From positions 1 through 64,000 of the forward strand of contig PLYA01000076.1 of NCBI GenBank assembly GCA_003153315.1: 64,000 nt of DNA, read 5' to 3'. The DNA is from Bacteroidota bacterium (GTDB lineage: Bacteria > Bacteroidota > Bacteroidia > B-17B0 > Aurantibacillaceae). A model generated the notes under the pieces. The model saw nothing but the letters and a program-made list of their open reading frames with translations, ran no database searches and was not told the origin of the DNA. Of this stretch, positions 62,268-64,000 are shown one piece after another. Position 1 is the stretch's first letter, and the number at the start of each line of letters is the position of its first letter. A program made the position numbers and the translations under genes.

Positions 62268-64000
62268 CTATTCGTTAAAGCTTCTTTTGGTTCTTGGACG
62301 AGAACCACCTGTTTTAGGTTTATCAAAACTCTTTTTAAATCCGCCGTCAACAGATTCTTTACGTTTAAAACCACCACCTTCTGATGAGCCTGCTTCACGG
62401 CGCTTAAACCCGCTTCCTTCCGAAGAAGACTCTCTGCGCTTAAAACCACTTCCTTCTGATGACTCTCTGCGTTTAAACCCGCTCTCACCACCTTCAGAGT
62501 CTCTACGCTTGTACCCACCTCCCGAAGAAGATTCGCTACTACGCCTTGGATATCCGCCACCCTCACGTTTACCGGCATAACCACCACCGCTTCTGCTTCC
62601 ACCACCACTTCCACCTTCGCGTCTTTTATAACCGCCTTCTCCCCTACTCTCGGATGATCTACCACTACGTTCTCCACCTCCTGAAGAGGCTTCAATCTGC
62701 ACCTTTCTTTCGTTGAACTTTAATTCTTTAGCATTTACATTCAAGAAAGTCTGAGCATCCTTTGTTTCTGATTCAAAAAAGGAGAAGCTTTTCTTTACAT
62801 CTACATTGAATATATGCAATGCACTAACACCGGAAATATCAGCCAGATAATCTTTCAGGAATTTCCAATGCAATCCATCCAACTCTCCTAGATTAATAAA
62901 GAAACGACTCATTTTCCCGTTTGAAGAAAAACCTGCGCCACTTTTCTGATTCAAATCAGGAGCTTGCTGGTAATATTCTAAGAAACGGTTAAACTCTTCG
63001 GATACAAAACGTTTTATTAAATCTTCTTTGCTTAGGTCTTTTAATTGCTCATAAATCTTAGGTAAGTAATTTGCAATTTCTTCTTCGTTGACTTTTGCAT
63101 TATGAATTTTTTCAGCAACATGAAATAATTGTTTCTCACAAACTTCAACACCTGTTGGTATAGTAGCTTGGCTAAACTTTTTGTTGATTATCTTTTCTAT
63201 ATCACGAATCTTATAAATATCTTTCCCGGTAACAAAAGCAATACTTATACCCGCTTTACCTGCACGGGCTGTACGACCGCTGCGGTGTGTGTAATTCTCT
63301 ACATCTTCGGGTAAGCTGTAATTTATAACATGTGTAACATCTTTCACATCTAAACCACGTGCAGCAACATCAGTAGCAACCAGCATTTGCAAAGCACGAC
63401 TACGGAAACGCTTCATCACAAAATCTCTTTGTTGTTGCGATAAATCTCCATGTAAAGAATCGGCACTATATCCGTCTTTAATTAAAGAATCGGCAACCTC
63501 TTGTGTTTCAATACGTGTACGGCAAAAGATAATCCCATATATATCCGGGTTAAAATCCATTACACGTTTAAGCACTAAATATTTCTCTCTGCTTTGTACC
63601 TGGTAAAAAATATGTTCAATATTAGCAGCGCCTTCGTTCTTCTTACCTACACTAATTTCAGCAGGGGTTTTCATATAAGACGATGCAATACGCGCAACCT
63701 CTCTGGGCATAGTAGCAGAAAACAACCAAACATTTTTTTCTTCTGGAGTTTTCTCTAATATCTCATCTATGCTGTCTTTAAAACCCATGTTAAGCATTTC
63801 ATCTGCTTCATCAAGTACCACCACAGAAATATTTTTAAGGTCAATTACTTTTCTTTTCATTAAATCTATTAACCTGCCGGGTGTAGCTGCAATAATGCCG
63901 GGTGTACTTTGCTTAATAGTTCTTATTTGACCTTCAATACTGGCACCACCATATACTTCCGTAACTTTTACGTTAGTCATGTATTTGGCAAACTTTTTTA
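62268..64000 (-). CDS. DEAD-box RNA helicase, DbpA-type RNA-binding domain (5' end beyond window)
   Basis: At least 576 residues; the frame runs open through the window edge, so the N-terminal Q motif and Walker A are outside. Seen here: TPGRLID, DEAD in VVVLDEADEML, SAT, helicase C-terminal domain with FCRTRIETQEVAD, ATDVAARGLDVKDVTHVINY, and HRSGRTARAG. A DbpA/CsdA-type RNA-binding domain follows (about RFFINLGELDGLHWKFLKD to FNERKVQIE), then a disordered RGG/Ser-rich tail with repeats of GSGFKRRESS. It remodels structured RNA or ribosome precursors. Confidence 0.93.
   Translation of the reverse strand, partial: KKFAKYMTNVKVTEVYGGASIEGQIRTIKQSTPGIIAATPGRLIDLMKRKVIDLKNISVVVLDEADEMLNMGFKDSIDEILEKTPEEKNVWLFSATMPREVARIASSYMKTPAEISVGKKNEGAANIEHIFYQVQSREKYLVLKRVMDFNPDIYGIIFCRTRIETQEVADSLIKDGYSADSLHGDLSQQQRDFVMKRFRSRALQMLVATDVAARGLDVKDVTHVINYSLPEDVENYTHRSGRTARAGKAGISIAFVTGKDIYKIRDIEKIINKKFSQATIPTGVEVCEKQLFHVAEKIHNAKVNEEEIANYLPKIYEQLKDLSKEDLIKRFVSEEFNRFLEYYQQAPDLNQKSGAGFSSNGKMSRFFINLGELDGLHWKFLKDYLADISGVSALHIFNVDVKKSFSFFESETKDAQTFLNVNAKELKFNERKVQIEASSGGGERSGRSSESRGEGGYKRREGGSGGGSRSGGGYAGKREGGGYPRRSSESSSGGGYKRRDSEGGESGFKRRESSEGSGFKRRESSSEGSGFKRREAGSSEGGGFKRKESVDGGFKKSFDKPKTGGSRPRTKRSFNE

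Noticed and set aside
62264-62695. Alternative-frame ORF in the helicase tail
   Set aside because: Low-complexity Gly/Ser/Arg coding gives long frames in other phases; the helicase frame accounts for the sequence.

Overview
The window comes from a Bacteroidota genome that I cannot place below phylum. It is AT-rich. Many secreted proteins end in type IX secretion (T9SS) sorting domains. Recognisable promoters use the Bacteroidota -7 box TAnnTTTG rather than a sigma70 -10. Typical Bacteroidota families are present (DUF5686 outer-membrane protein, TamB, DUF3127, Mla-type ABC operon). There is no rRNA, no IS element, no CRISPR and no prophage.

Layout. 1-1200: end of a 21-bp repeat array and a family gene (A). 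1.27-11.3 kb: rel, a large orphan histidine kinase, a DUF5686 protein, a TPR protein and a NifU-like protein. 11.4-16.9 kb: tamB divergent from tsaD. 16.98-17.2 kb: tRNA-Gly and tRNA-Leu. 17.3-19.9 kb: T9SS protein, array B and family gene B. 20-43.3 kb: a stress island with five two-domain or single universal stress proteins, a PAS histidine kinase, a response regulator fused to a CRP/FNR-type regulator, Hsp20, a DnaJ/CbpA-like chaperone, PPK2, an MgtA-like ATPase, a VIT-type transporter, DoxX and an Mla operon; family gene C, array C and an NHL-repeat T9SS protein sit inside it. 43.3-51.5 kb: FabK-like enzyme, sucC, secreted proteins, a subtilisin-like protease and a phosphoesterase. 51.7-52.2 kb: array D. 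52.3-60 kb: housekeeping and metabolic genes (glycosyltransferase, asparaginase, enolase, RNase H, flavoprotein). 60.3-64 kb: T9SS protein, a decayed locus E, a zinc peptidase and a DEAD-box helicase cut by the window end.

Two systems stand out. First, in the stress island eight promoters carry a CRP/FNR-like palindrome TGAY-N4-RTCA at one of two fixed distances from the -7 box (centre to last base of the box 36.5 bp, or 58.5-59.5 bp). This is the class II / class I geometry of CRP-family activators. The kinase-regulator pair itself has such a site, so I infer an autoregulated two-component stress regulon resembling in content the mycobacterial DosR dormancy regulon (USPs, alpha-crystallin, cation ATPase).

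Second, three divergent members of one protein family (A, B, C) and two apparent remnants (D, E) are each followed by a tandem array whose unit is exactly 21 bp (or 2 x 21) although the unit sequence differs completely between loci. The promoters of A, B and C, and that of the NHL gene after array C, carry CCG motifs also spaced 21 bp. 21 bp is both seven codons and two helical turns. Array C continues in frame after the stop codon of its gene, and array D reads as a heptad pattern on the + strand. I know of no described function for this arrangement.
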